DNA from: Mycobacterium shinjukuense
GTDB taxonomy: Bacteria; Actinomycetota; Actinomycetes; Mycobacteriales; Mycobacteriaceae
Reading direction: 5' to 3'
NCBI RefSeq assembly: GCF_010730055.1
Contig: NZ_AP022575.1
Location: 1,550,001-1,614,000, forward strand
Length of the DNA: 64,000 nt
Position numbers and translations under genes: made by a program. Shown here piece by piece: positions 46,977-55,507 of this stretch. The stretch's first letter is position 1, and the number at the start of each line of letters is the position of its first letter. A model generated the notes under the pieces. It searched no databases, was not told where the DNA came from, and saw only the letters and a list, made by a program, of their open reading frames with translations.

Positions 46977-48503
46977 ATGTCGCGGCGGCAATTCCTGGCC
47001 AAGGCTGCTGCCGTCGGCACCGCCGGGGCGTCAATGTCGCTGCTCGGTCCGTTAATAGAAAAGGCCTACGGGGCGGGGCCGTGTTCCGGTCATTTGACCG
47101 ACATCGAGCACTTCGTGCTGTTGATGCAAGAGAACCGGTCGTTCGACCACTACTTCGGCACGCTCTCGGGTACCGATGGGTTCGACACCGCGTCGCCGCT
47201 GTTTGCGCAGAAGGGTTGGAACCCGATGACGCAGGCGCTCGACCCCGCCGGTGTGACGCTGCCCTACCGCTTCGACACCACCCGGGGTCCCCTGTTGCAA
47301 GGTGCGTGCGTCAACTCCCCTGACCACGGCTGGGTCGCGATGCACGACTCCTGGAACGGCGGCGCCAACGACAACTGGCTGCCGGCGCAGGCGCGGACCC
47401 GCTCGGGGGCCATCGTGCCGACGACGATGGGCTATCACACACGCGCAGATATTCCGATCCACTACCTGCTGGCCGACGCGTTCACGCTCTGCGATCGGTA
47501 CTTTTGCTCAGTGTTGGGACCGACGCTGCCCAACCGGCTGTACTGGCTCAGCGCCACCCTCGACCCCGACGGCGTGCATGGTGGACCGGAACTGGAGAGC
47601 CCCTATGCCCTACCGACTCAGAGGTTCAGTTGGCGCATCATGCCGCAGAACCTCAGCGATGCCGGCATCAGCTGGAAGGTCTACCGCAGCAAGAGCCTGG
47701 GACCGTACATCTCGTCGCTGGCAAGCTACGGCGGGGCCATCGAGTACTTCAAGCAATCGGCCGATCCCAGGTCGGATCTCGCCCGCTTCGGCCTGACCCC
47801 GACCTACCCCGCCGACTTCGCCGCCGACATCTTGGCCAGCCGGCTGCCGCAGGTTTCTTGGGTGGTGCCCAACGTCGTCGAGTCCGAACATCCCGGCTTC
47901 CCAGCGGCGGCAGGTGCCTTCGCCATTGCGAACGTGCTGCGAATGTTGCTCGCCAATCCCGCGGTCTGGGAAAAGACCGCGCTGATCATCAGCTACGACG
48001 AAAACGGTGGTTTCTTCGACCACGTGGTGCCGCCCACCGCGCCTCCGGGGACACCCGGGGAATACGTCACGGTGCCTGACATCGACAAGGTGCCGGGTTC
48101 GGGCGGCATCCGCGGGCCGATCGGTTTGGGTTTTCGCGTCCCCTGTATCGTCGTTTCGCCCTACAGCCGCGGCCCGCAGATGGTCCATGACACGTTTGAC
48201 CACACCTCGCAACTGCGGTTGCTCGAAACCCGATTCGGGGTGCCGGTTCCCAATCTGACGGCATGGCGTCGTGGTGTGACCGGCGACATGACGTCGGCCT
48301 TTAACTTCGCGGTCCCGCCGAACTCATCGCGCCCCAACCTCGATTACCCTGGGCTGCACGCGCTTTCAATGGTGCCGCAATGTGTGCCCAATGCTGCGCT
48401 GTGGATAGTGGATCGTGGAATCCCGTACCGGGTGCCCTACCCGCAGACCATGCCCAGCCAGGAAACCACGCCGACACGCGGGATTCCCAGCGGTCTCTGC
48501 TAG
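46977..48503 (+). CDS. plcD: Tat-exported phospholipase C (PlcD counterpart)
   Basis: A 508-residue phosphoesterase-family phospholipase C. ATG 46977 opens a twin-arginine signal, MSRRQFLAKAAAVGTAG, ending KAYGAGPC as in the plc genes of M. tuberculosis; the frame is open for 19 codons upstream, with other possible starts. Active-site blocks include ENRSFDHYFG near the N-terminus and DENGGFFDHVVPP (positions 47998-48036). The enzyme cleaves phosphatidylcholine/sphingomyelin-type lipids at the cell surface and is linked to use of host lipids. In H37Rv plcD is truncated by IS6110 (RvD2); here it is intact. Confidence 0.92.
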   Translation: MSRRQFLAKAAAVGTAGASMSLLGPLIEKAYGAGPCSGHLTDIEHFVLLMQENRSFDHYFGTLSGTDGFDTASPLFAQKGWNPMTQALDPAGVTLPYRFDTTRGPLLQGACVNSPDHGWVAMHDSWNGGANDNWLPAQARTRSGAIVPTTMGYHTRADIPIHYLLADAFTLCDRYFCSVLGPTLPNRLYWLSATLDPDGVHGGPELESPYALPTQRFSWRIMPQNLSDAGISWKVYRSKSLGPYISSLASYGGAIEYFKQSADPRSDLARFGLTPTYPADFAADILASRLPQVSWVVPNVVESEHPGFPAAAGAFAIANVLRMLLANPAVWEKTALIISYDENGGFFDHVVPPTAPPGTPGEYVTVPDIDKVPGSGGIRGPIGLGFRVPCIVVSPYSRGPQMVHDTFDHTSQLRLLETRFGVPVPNLTAWRRGVTGDMTSAFNFAVPPNSSRPNLDYPGLHALSMVPQCVPNAALWIVDRGIPYRVPYPQTMPSQETTPTRGIPSGLC

Positions 48504-48602
48504 CGCCTGGCAAACGGCCGATCGGGCTGGCCAAACATGTTGTCGGGCAAGCGAACCGAGCTTCCCTTCAGTGCCAGCACTATCGAGCAGCGGTCGCCTG
48601 GC

Positions 48603-48848
48603 TCAGGTGCACGGTATCCCGTGCGGACCACCGATCCAATGACCGGGCGGCGATTGCCACGGGCACACCTTCTTGATCTGTCCGGGCGGCACCGGGCGCC
48701 AATTGATCCAATGGTCGATATTCGGCCCCGGCGGGCCAGGTATGCGTGGCCCGGGATCGGCCGACGCCACGCCGGCACCGAACCCGAAGGCGGCGGCGCC
48801 CAGCGCGCCGGTGAGGGTGACTGCTCCCGCGAGCATTTTCACGTTCAT
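48603..48848 (-). CDS. Small secreted Pro-rich protein
   Basis: An 81-residue preprotein from ATG 48848 with a strong GAGGAGG ribosome site. Residues 1-32 are a Sec signal (MNVKMLAGAVTLTGALGAA...VASA) with cleavage expected before DPGPR. The mature ~49 residues are Pro/Gly/Trp-rich (PGPPGPNIDHWINWRP, PPGQIKKVCPW) with two Cys that could form a disulfide. Similar small exported proteins are common in mycobacteria without known role. It converges with plcD (99-bp gap). Confidence 0.82.
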   Translation of the reverse strand: MNVKMLAGAVTLTGALGAAAFGFGAGVASADPGPRIPGPPGPNIDHWINWRPVPPGQIKKVCPWQSPPGHWIGGPHGIPCT

Positions 48849-49049
48849 TCCTGGCCTCCTCTCGGGCCGGTCCTCGCCACCCACCTCGGCGGGAACGGGG
48901 TTGACGTGCGATTTTGGACCGACCCCACGATCGCAGATACCCGGCGAGTACCCCGTGGATGGGATGTCAAACCCATTATCCCCTGCCGGGTGCGCACCCG
49001 CCGCTGACACCGGGGGCCGCCGGTCTTGGGGCTTGCGTTGGGATGCTGG

Positions 49050-50054
49050 TCAGCATGGCCGGCGAAGTGGGAGACCGGCGGCCGAGTAGATCGCGTCGAT
49101 CACGGTCATGTTCTGGACGGCGTCATCCGGTGGCGTCTTCACCGCTTCACCGCGCAGCACCGCGGCGGCGAACGCGTCCAGCTGGTAGGCGTAGGAGGGG
49201 CGCCGCGGAAAGCGCTCCACCCGTTTGCCTGTCGCCGACCGCACTGTGAGCCGATGAAACAGCTGCGGCACAACGGGATTGAGCACCCGCAGCTCGCCAC
49301 GCTCGCCGATCACGCGGGCACTCATGTTCACCAGAGTCGACGACCACATCGAGCAGCGGACCCGGCCGGTGTGCCCAGCCGTGAACTGCAACTCGGCCGT
49401 CATGGCCCGGTCGACCTCCGCAGTCCGCAATTTGGCGCGCGCGGAAACGACGTCCGGTGTGGCACCGCCGAACGTACGGGCCATGTGGACGGCGTAGCAG
49501 CCAGCATCCATCAACGCGCCGCCGGCGAGCGAGAAGTCGTAGCGGATGTCGGAGAACTTCGGCAGCGGGAAGCACATGGACGTCTCCACCCGCACCAGGG
49601 TGCCCAGTTCGCCGGAGGCGATGATCTGCTCAATTCGCAAGGCCAGCGGATGGTAGCGGTAGTGAAAAGCTTCCATCACCACCCGATCCGACGTCGCGGC
49701 CAGGTCGGCGATCTCGCGGGCTTCGGCGGCGTTGGCGGTGAACGGCTTTTCGCACAGCACGTGTTTGCCGGCGGCCAGCGCGGCTCGGGTCCAGCGGCCA
49801 TGCAACCCGTTGGGCAGCGGGTTGTACACGGCGTCCAGGGTGGGGTCGGCGATCAGCGTCTGGTAGCTGTCGTGCACCCGGCTGATGCCATGTTTGGCGG
49901 CGAACGCCCGGGCACGCGACGGGTCGCGCGCCGCCACCGCGGCCACCATCACTTCGACGTTTCCCTTCGCGGGACCGATCAGCGCCAATGGCGCGATCCG
50001 GGCTGCACCCAGAATGCCGATCCGCAGCGGGGCACCGTGTCCAGGCCTAGCCAT
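49050..50054 (-). CDS. Gfo/Idh/MocA family oxidoreductase (Rv1752-like)
   Basis: A 334-residue NAD(P)-dependent dehydrogenase starting MARPGHGAPLRIGILGAARIAP. The Rossmann motif GILGAARI is at about residues 13-20, and CEKPFTAN carries the family EKP motif with the conserved Lys; the C-terminal half is the alpha/beta GFO_IDH_MocA_C domain (AGGALMDAGCYAVHM). It would oxidise or reduce a sugar, trans-dihydrodiol or related hydroxyl. The ATG lies inside the last codons of the flavin monooxygenase gene (8-nt overlap), indicating one operon and linked function. Confidence 0.9.
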   Translation of the reverse strand: MARPGHGAPLRIGILGAARIAPLALIGPAKGNVEVMVAAVAARDPSRARAFAAKHGISRVHDSYQTLIADPTLDAVYNPLPNGLHGRWTRAALAAGKHVLCEKPFTANAAEAREIADLAATSDRVVMEAFHYRYHPLALRIEQIIASGELGTLVRVETSMCFPLPKFSDIRYDFSLAGGALMDAGCYAVHMARTFGGATPDVVSARAKLRTAEVDRAMTAELQFTAGHTGRVRCSMWSSTLVNMSARVIGERGELRVLNPVVPQLFHRLTVRSATGKRVERFPRRPSYAYQLDAFAAAVLRGEAVKTPPDDAVQNMTVIDAIYSAAGLPLRRPC

Positions 50055-51282
50055 CGGGGTGGTCGGGTCCGCGGCGGGCGAATGCGGGCGCACGCTCGGG
50101 CCGGACCCCGACGCCGATGAAATAGGCGGGCACCATGGCTAACCACGGCAGCCGTTCCAGCACGCGGAGCAGGGACGCCGGAGGGGTGGGATCCTTGCCT
50201 TGGAGCAGTGGGCCGACCAGTCTTCGCTGCAGCATCCGTTGCACCAATTGGGTCACCGCGGTGGGAAATGCGCGGCGGCGACGGATGGCCGCCAAGTCGC
50301 GATCGGTGACTCGATGCTGCCGCAGCGGCTCGGCCAGGATGGTCGCGGCCGCCACCGCGTCCTGGACCGCCAGGTTGATGCCGACGCCGCCCACCGGGGA
50401 CATCGCGTGCGCCGCATCACCAATGCACAGCAGCCCGTCAATGTGCCAGCGACGCAGCCGGTTCACCCGGACGTCGAGGTGCTTGACGTCGTCCATGGAC
50501 TCCAGCGCCGCCACCGAGGTGATCGCTTCCGGCAGCAGTTCGCCCACCTCGCGGCGAAACTCCTCGATCCCCCGAGCGCGCAACTGCGGGTCGCTGCCCT
50601 TGGGTCCGAGGTAGGCGATCTGGAAATAGCCCTCGCGCGGGATCACCCCAAGGGCCTTGCCCGAGCCAACTCGGGGCAGGAAGGAGAACTCCACACCGGC
50701 TTCACGCGGCAGCTTGAACCACCACACATCGAAGTTCACCGGGTACTCGCGCGTCTTCAGGCCGGCTTCGTGCCGGGCGATCGACCACCGCCCGTCGCAC
50801 GCCACCGTCAACTCTGCCCGCAGTTCACCGGGGCCGTCGGGTGCTTGGTAGCGCACCCCGGTGACCCTGCCCGCCTCATGCAATAGCCCGGTGACCTCGG
50901 TGCGCATCCGTAGGGTGAAGCTCGGCTCCGCTGCGGCGGCCTCGGCGAGCAGGTTCAGCAGGTCCCACTGCGGCACCATCGCGACGTAGGGATGGGGCTG
51001 CCTGAGTCGCCCGAAGTCGACGTAGGTGACCGAGCGGCCGTTCGATTCAAACGTCGCCTTGCGGACCTCGGTGTAGGGCAAGGCCGCGAACCGCTCCCAC
51101 AGGCCCAGCTCGTCCAGCAGCCGCATGGTGCTCGGATGGACGGTGTCGCCGCGGAAATCGCGCAGGAAGTCACCGTGCTTCTCCAACAGGGTGACCTGCA
51201 CGCCCGCTCGAGCCAGCAACAACCCAAGGACCATTCCCGCCGGGCCGCCGCCGACAATCGCGCACGTGGTTGTCTCTGCCAT
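50047..51282 (-). CDS. FAD-dependent aromatic-type monooxygenase (Rv1751 counterpart)
   Basis: A 411-residue group A flavoprotein monooxygenase. The FAD-binding dinucleotide fold is VGGGPAGMVLGLLLARAG at about residues 10-27, and the second FAD motif CIGDAAHAMSPVGGVGIN at about 288-305. The NAD(P)H/FAD DG motif is VACDGRWSI. Such enzymes hydroxylate aromatic rings or quinones using NAD(P)H and O2. It starts at ATG 51282, 51 bp after the PPE gene stop, and overlaps the Gfo/Idh gene downstream. Rv1751 in M. tuberculosis lies at the same place. Confidence 0.92.
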   Translation of the reverse strand: MAETTTCAIVGGGPAGMVLGLLLARAGVQVTLLEKHGDFLRDFRGDTVHPSTMRLLDELGLWERFAALPYTEVRKATFESNGRSVTYVDFGRLRQPHPYVAMVPQWDLLNLLAEAAAAEPSFTLRMRTEVTGLLHEAGRVTGVRYQAPDGPGELRAELTVACDGRWSIARHEAGLKTREYPVNFDVWWFKLPREAGVEFSFLPRVGSGKALGVIPREGYFQIAYLGPKGSDPQLRARGIEEFRREVGELLPEAITSVAALESMDDVKHLDVRVNRLRRWHIDGLLCIGDAAHAMSPVGGVGINLAVQDAVAAATILAEPLRQHRVTDRDLAAIRRRRAFPTAVTQLVQRMLQRRLVGPLLQGKDPTPPASLLRVLERLPWLAMVPAYFIGVGVRPERAPAFARRGPDHPDG

Positions 51283-51333
51283 TAGCGCCTAAGCATAGAG
51301 GGTGGGCATTGTCACCCGGGGCTGTCTCGACGG

Positions 51334-53343
51334 TTACCCGACCAGCCCCGAGATTTCACCGCCGATGGCTCTCGCCGCGTTGATGAAGATGAGAATTTCC
51401 AGAGCGCCCGCCGCGGTGACTATTGCCACGTCGGCGGCGATCGGGTAGCCGACCGCGTTGACGAGCCCCATGGGATCACCGTGCCCGGCTTGCCGGATGC
51501 CGTCCAGGAAGAGGTTGATGTTGTAGGACGGCACGGTGGTTACCGCCGCGTTCGCGATGTCGGCCGTTGGCAGCATCGTCGCGTAGCTCGTTGCGGCCAC
51601 CTTCGTCATCGTGTTGGCGATGGTTGTGTTGGCCGCTTGCAGGTCATCGATGACGCTGTCAATCGAGATGGCCGGGGGCGGTGCACCCGGGCCCGGCGAG
51701 GCATTGGGTGTCGCACCCAGGGGCGAAGTCAGCAGGTTCGGCAGGTCCGTCTGCGGCAAGGCAAGGTTGCTCACGCCGTGTGCGAAATCGCTCAATCCCT
51801 GTTGGGTCCCGGCGGCCAGCGCGTGTGCCACGGTGACCGGGCTGACCTCCGGGAACAAACCGAACGGGGTGGCAACATTGGGCGCCGAGGTCGAATAGCC
51901 GTAGGCCGGGTCGCCGTAGCCCAGGTTGACGATCACCCTCATATTCGGTTGGACCAGGTCGGCGAGCGGGCTGCCGAGCACGGGCAGCGAGCGCAACGGT
52001 TCCAGCAGCGGCAGGTTCTTGGTCGGAATGATGTAGTACTCCGTCATGGTGGGGCCCACCGTGTTGGTCAACGGCGCCGCCGAATCGAGCTGTTCGGGCG
52101 TGAGTAGGAAGTAGTTGGAGTGCACATAATAGGCACCCAAGATGGCGTTCAGGGTTGACACCACGTTGATCGGGTACCGCGGGAAGTCGGCCACGCCGTC
52201 GTATTCGATGGTGTAGATCTTGGTCGGGTACAGGTTGTCCGGAGTAGCACCGGTGGCCGTCACGCCGAGGCTCGGAAATGACACCCCGGGGAACCGGGTG
52301 GCGACGCCACCGTTCGGGTTGTTGGGATTGCCGATCAGCGTGAAGGACAGCTGGTCTGGCGTCGGTGGGTTGGCGGAAGCCGCAAGGTTGGCCATCGCCA
52401 GTGAGGAGATCGTGGCGCTCTGCGAATAGCCGAACACGGTGACGTTGTTACCGGCCGCGATCTGCTGGCGGATCGCATCCTGCAGGATTGTGACGCCCTG
52501 GGCCACCGATGCGTCGAACGTCAGGTTCTTGATAGCCACCACGGGGTACAGGGCCTGCGGCGTGAACAGCGCCTGCGTGACGGCGCCCGGGACGCTGCGA
52601 CTGATGTACAGGTCGTAGGCGCGCTGCAGATAGCCCGGCGACGGCAGCGGGGTGCCGCTGCCTCCCATGACCTGCGCAACGGTCTGTGCCGCAGCGGCGT
52701 TCGTGGTGGCGGTTTCGCGGATCGCGTCGGCCACCGCGATATTCGACGTGGCCGTGTCCGCAACGACCGTCTCGGCCTGGACGCGCCACGGCATCGTGGC
52801 GGCCTCCAGGATGCTCTGCAGCCGTTGCTGCCACGGCGCCAACCGCGCTGCCACCATCACGGCCGCGGCATGATACGACGCCATCGCCGACACATCTTGG
52901 GCCCACATCTGCTCATACAGGGCATCGATGGCCGCGATCGCCGGCGCGTTCTGCCCGAACAGGTTGGCGGCCACCAGCGACGCCAGCTGCGTGCGATTGG
53001 CCGCCACCGCCGCCGGGTGCACCGTCGCGGCCAGCGCCGCTTCGAACTCGAATGCCGCCGCCCGAGCCAGACCGGCCGCTCCCGTCGCGTGGGCCGCCGA
53101 CGTGCTGAGCCAGCCGACATAGGGCGCAGCCGCGTCGGCCATCGCCACCGCCGCCGACCCTTGCCACCGGTCGCTCGTCAACCCCGAGGTCACCGAGCCG
53201 AATGCGGTTGCCGCGGCCCGCAACTCGTCGGCCAACCGATCCCAGCCGGCCGCCGCCGCCAGCATCGGCTCCGATCCCGCGCCGGCGAGCGCCCGCGCCG
53301 AATTGACCTCCGGCGGCAGCACCGCATAATTCGCAAGCATCAC
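51334..53343 (-). CDS. PPE protein with C-terminal PE-PPE serine hydrolase domain
   Basis: A 669-residue protein. The PPE domain (about residues 1-180) has LPPEVNSARALAGAGS and WAQD. From about residue 225 to 470 is an alpha/beta-hydrolase PE-PPE domain with nucleophile Ser at about 307 in FGYSQSA; Asp in EYDGVADFP and His in YYVHSNYF are likely triad partners. Members of this group hydrolyse short acyl esters. GTG 53343 has GAGGAAG at good spacing; ATG 53340 is the alternative. It is followed closely by the flavin monooxygenase and preceded (139 bp) by a small lipoprotein gene, so it may head or sit within an operon. Confidence 0.92.
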   Translation of the reverse strand: MMLANYAVLPPEVNSARALAGAGSEPMLAAAAGWDRLADELRAAATAFGSVTSGLTSDRWQGSAAVAMADAAAPYVGWLSTSAAHATGAAGLARAAAFEFEAALAATVHPAAVAANRTQLASLVAANLFGQNAPAIAAIDALYEQMWAQDVSAMASYHAAAVMVAARLAPWQQRLQSILEAATMPWRVQAETVVADTATSNIAVADAIRETATTNAAAAQTVAQVMGGSGTPLPSPGYLQRAYDLYISRSVPGAVTQALFTPQALYPVVAIKNLTFDASVAQGVTILQDAIRQQIAAGNNVTVFGYSQSATISSLAMANLAASANPPTPDQLSFTLIGNPNNPNGGVATRFPGVSFPSLGVTATGATPDNLYPTKIYTIEYDGVADFPRYPINVVSTLNAILGAYYVHSNYFLLTPEQLDSAAPLTNTVGPTMTEYYIIPTKNLPLLEPLRSLPVLGSPLADLVQPNMRVIVNLGYGDPAYGYSTSAPNVATPFGLFPEVSPVTVAHALAAGTQQGLSDFAHGVSNLALPQTDLPNLLTSPLGATPNASPGPGAPPPAISIDSVIDDLQAANTTIANTMTKVAATSYATMLPTADIANAAVTTVPSYNINLFLDGIRQAGHGDPMGLVNAVGYPIAADVAIVTAAGALEILIFINAARAIGGEISGLVG

Positions 53344-53482
53344 AAGGCGTCTTCCTCAGCCGAGCCCTTACCGAAAGCGGGACAAAGCCTGAACGGTCGC
53401 GCATCCCCGAACGCACCCCCGATGCCGGCTGGCTCGAAACAGCCCACGCCGGGTGCGAGTGCGTGCGATCGAGAGCGCTCGG

Positions 53483-53659
53483 TCAGACGCCGGTGCCCGT
53501 TGGCGCCTCGATCGCCATTCCGGGCAGATCTGCCGCACCCGGCTGCACGCCGGGGACCGACACGCATGAAGCGCCGGTCAGGCCGACTGCCGCGACTACG
53601 GCGCCCAGCACCACCAGTGTGCGGACTTTCACTCGACCAATTCTGCTGTTGGCGCTCAT
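53483..53659 (-). CDS. Small putative lipoprotein (58 residues)
   Basis: ATG 53659 follows a near-perfect AAAGGAG ribosome site and opens a 58-codon frame ending at TGA 53485-53483. The protein has a basic start (MSANSRIGRVKVR), a hydrophobic core (TLVVLGAVVAAVGLTG) and ASC, a loose lipobox with Cys at about residue 32, followed by a short mature tail (VSVPGVQPGAADLPGM...). The size and plan are typical of mycobacterial mini-lipoproteins. It is upstream of and co-directional with the PE-PPE hydrolase gene. Confidence 0.65.
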   Translation of the reverse strand: MSANSRIGRVKVRTLVVLGAVVAAVGLTGASCVSVPGVQPGAADLPGMAIEAPTGTGV

Positions 53660-54149
53660 CGACCGCTCCTTTCAACTGACGGTGCAACATAAGAATGGAT
53701 GCGGCCAGATGTTAGCATCGGCACAACCCTTTCGTCGACCAATAATGAGAAACAGCCGACATTTTTGGTACCACCTCCGCGGAGCGTCGGGCGGGTAAGC
53801 GAAGCCTCGCTTCACCACGTCGATGTCCACCAGCAATCACCTTGGTAATAAAGCAAATTAGAATTTCAGCGTCCGCCGAAGGCGAGCGGACGGTGGAGCC
53901 GCAGCCGGGCCTTCAGACCCGGCTGCGCAGTTACTGACGGGGCCGCGTAGCACCCGCCGGAATGGCCATTCAGAATTCGACTGGGCGCGCCCTGAAGTCA
54001 ATTATTTGGACAACGGAAGTCAAGTAATTTGACATTTCTGTACGCCGTGCAAGCCACCGCCCTCTGGTGTCAAATATCTGGACAAATGTCGTTCGAATGA
54101 GGCGCGCGCCCGCAGAAGCGCGCACCCCACCGCCGTCGCGCTGCGGTTC
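53660..54149. other. 490-bp gap with hairpins and repeated GTCAA...GGACA motifs (possible IS scar)
   Basis: No gene is supported. GCAGCCGGG (53901-53909) and CCCGGCTGC (53918-53926) form a perfect 9-bp stem; GTCCGC (53871-53876) and GCGGAC (53886-53891) form another just before. Then GTCAATTATTTGGACAA (53997-54013), GTCAAGTAATTTGACA (54020-54035) and GTCAAATATCTGGACAAA (54069-54086) are related AT-rich motifs. Multiple terminal repeats of this kind are seen at the ends of IS21-type insertion sequences, so this may be the residue of an excised or decayed element. No transposase fragment was seen. Confidence 0.45.
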
Positions 54150-55400
54150 TTAGGCCTGCTGCCGTACAGGCGTCAACCGTAACGGGTTTGCCCGGTTGGC
54201 GAAGTCGAAGGTGGCGCCCTTGGAGAACGCGGTCATCGCGACCTCGACGCGTGGCCGCACCGGCTCCCGCGACCGGCGGATCTCGACGACCAGGTCGCCG
54301 CCATCGCGGTGGGCGCTCAGCCGGTTCCAGCGCGGGTCGACGCCGACGGCGAGCGCCTCCAGCGGTTCGCAGTGCTCGGCGTCGACCGTCGACACCCAGC
54401 CACGATCACGCATCGCGGGCGAATCCGCGGGCAGCCGGACCTGGACGGCCCCGGTATCGCGCACCGCGACCCCAATTGTGGTGTACTGCGGCGGATTCAA
54501 CGCGGGATGCAGCCGCAGCACGCGGGCCAGATCCGCGGCGCGGGTGCCGGCGTTCAGGCAACGACGCAGCCGTGCCGCCGCCACCCCGGCGATCCCGGTG
54601 AACTGCTTGCGCAACAGATCGGTGGCACGGTCGGGGCCGCATCGGTCCCGCAACGCCAAAGCAAAGGACAACGACAAGAGATGATGTTGCAGCGCCACCT
54701 CTTCGGCCATCCGGACAAGCGCCGACCGTGACCACTGATGGAACTGCACATCGTTGGTCAGCGGTCCGCGGTAGTCGGCGATGCCCTCCGCCGTCGGGTC
54801 GATCGCGGACAACTCCACGTTGGCCGCCGCCGTGGCGGCGATGATCTCGGCCTGCCTGGGCAACGGTAGCGCTTGGTTGTGCGGATCGATGCTGACCGTC
54901 CACGCGCAGTGCGGGTGGCGACCGGCCGGAACCCGGGGCGGGCGATGAACGGGGCGGAATCGGGCGCGCGGATTGGTGGCGATCGCGGTCGCCTCGAAGG
55001 TGGGGTCCTCCACGTCGTGACACATCTGCTTCACCGCCGCCTCACCGAGGGGCTCCACGTCCAGCAGCGCTCCGCAGTGGTCCAGGTGGAACTCGCCGTG
55101 GCGGTCGTCGATCACCGAGTACCGGAAGTCCATGAACTGCGGCGGCGCGCCGATGTCGAGCTGCATCATTTTGAAGATGTCGGCGACCGTGTCCCCGGTG
55201 AGCCCGAAGGCCGCCCGCATGCGCCGGGTGTAGACGGGGCTGGCGCCCAGCCATTCCTCGATGGCGACCTGGGTCATGCCGGATTGCCCGAATTCGGCCA
55301 GGACGTGTCCCATTCCGCTGCGGTCGATCAGGTGGCCGCACAGCAGGAGTTCGGGCACCAGTCGGGCGAGCTCGGGCCGTGTCAGTCCGTCGTATGGCAT
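54150..55400 (-). CDS. Unrecognised 416-residue protein divergent from tetR-fadD1
   Basis: Starts MPYDGLTRPELARLVPELL at ATG 55400 behind a GAGGGGAAG ribosome site. It has no signal peptide or membrane helix. Features: an N-terminal helical part (residues ~1-90), a block with clustered His/Cys (HGEFHLDHCGALL...KQMCHDVEDPTFEATA, about 105-145), RPVHRPPRVPAGRHPHCAW (about 155-173), and a C-terminal beta-rich part ending FDFANRANPLRLTP. The His/Cys block could bind a metal, or recall ATC-hydrolase-like proteins, but I cannot name a family. The divergent TetR probably regulates it together with fadD1. Confidence 0.8.
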   Translation of the reverse strand: MPYDGLTRPELARLVPELLLCGHLIDRSGMGHVLAEFGQSGMTQVAIEEWLGASPVYTRRMRAAFGLTGDTVADIFKMMQLDIGAPPQFMDFRYSVIDDRHGEFHLDHCGALLDVEPLGEAAVKQMCHDVEDPTFEATAIATNPRARFRPVHRPPRVPAGRHPHCAWTVSIDPHNQALPLPRQAEIIAATAAANVELSAIDPTAEGIADYRGPLTNDVQFHQWSRSALVRMAEEVALQHHLLSLSFALALRDRCGPDRATDLLRKQFTGIAGVAAARLRRCLNAGTRAADLARVLRLHPALNPPQYTTIGVAVRDTGAVQVRLPADSPAMRDRGWVSTVDAEHCEPLEALAVGVDPRWNRLSAHRDGGDLVVEIRRSREPVRPRVEVAMTAFSKGATFDFANRANPLRLTPVRQQA

Positions 55401-55425
55401 GTGACTTCCCCTCACGGCGCTCGAT

Positions 55426-55450
55426 ATAACATAACAAGTGCAATGTTTAT
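55426..55450. promoter_or_regulatory. Imperfect AT-rich palindrome, candidate TetR operator
   Basis: AACAT (55428-55432) and ATGTT (55443-55447) are inverted within ATAACATAACA...TGTTTAT, centred in the 107-bp gap between the divergent 416-residue gene and tetR. Location and symmetry suit a TetR binding site controlling both directions. The arms are short. Confidence 0.4.
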
Positions 55451-55507
55451 GGTCAAACCGCGGTGGCCGGGTTGCCCGTCGGGCGATGACTCGGATGTGG
55501 TGACCTT

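Noticed and set aside
53340..53690. 116-codon minus-strand frame over the small lipoprotein region
   Set aside because: It is Arg/Gly-rich and overlaps the 58-codon frame, which has the ribosome site and a signal-like sequence.
37643..54128. Shared GAAGCGCGCACCCC string at about 37648 and 54115 as a dispersed repeat
   Set aside because: A 14-base GC-rich match between two places in 64 kb is expected by chance; flanks do not match.
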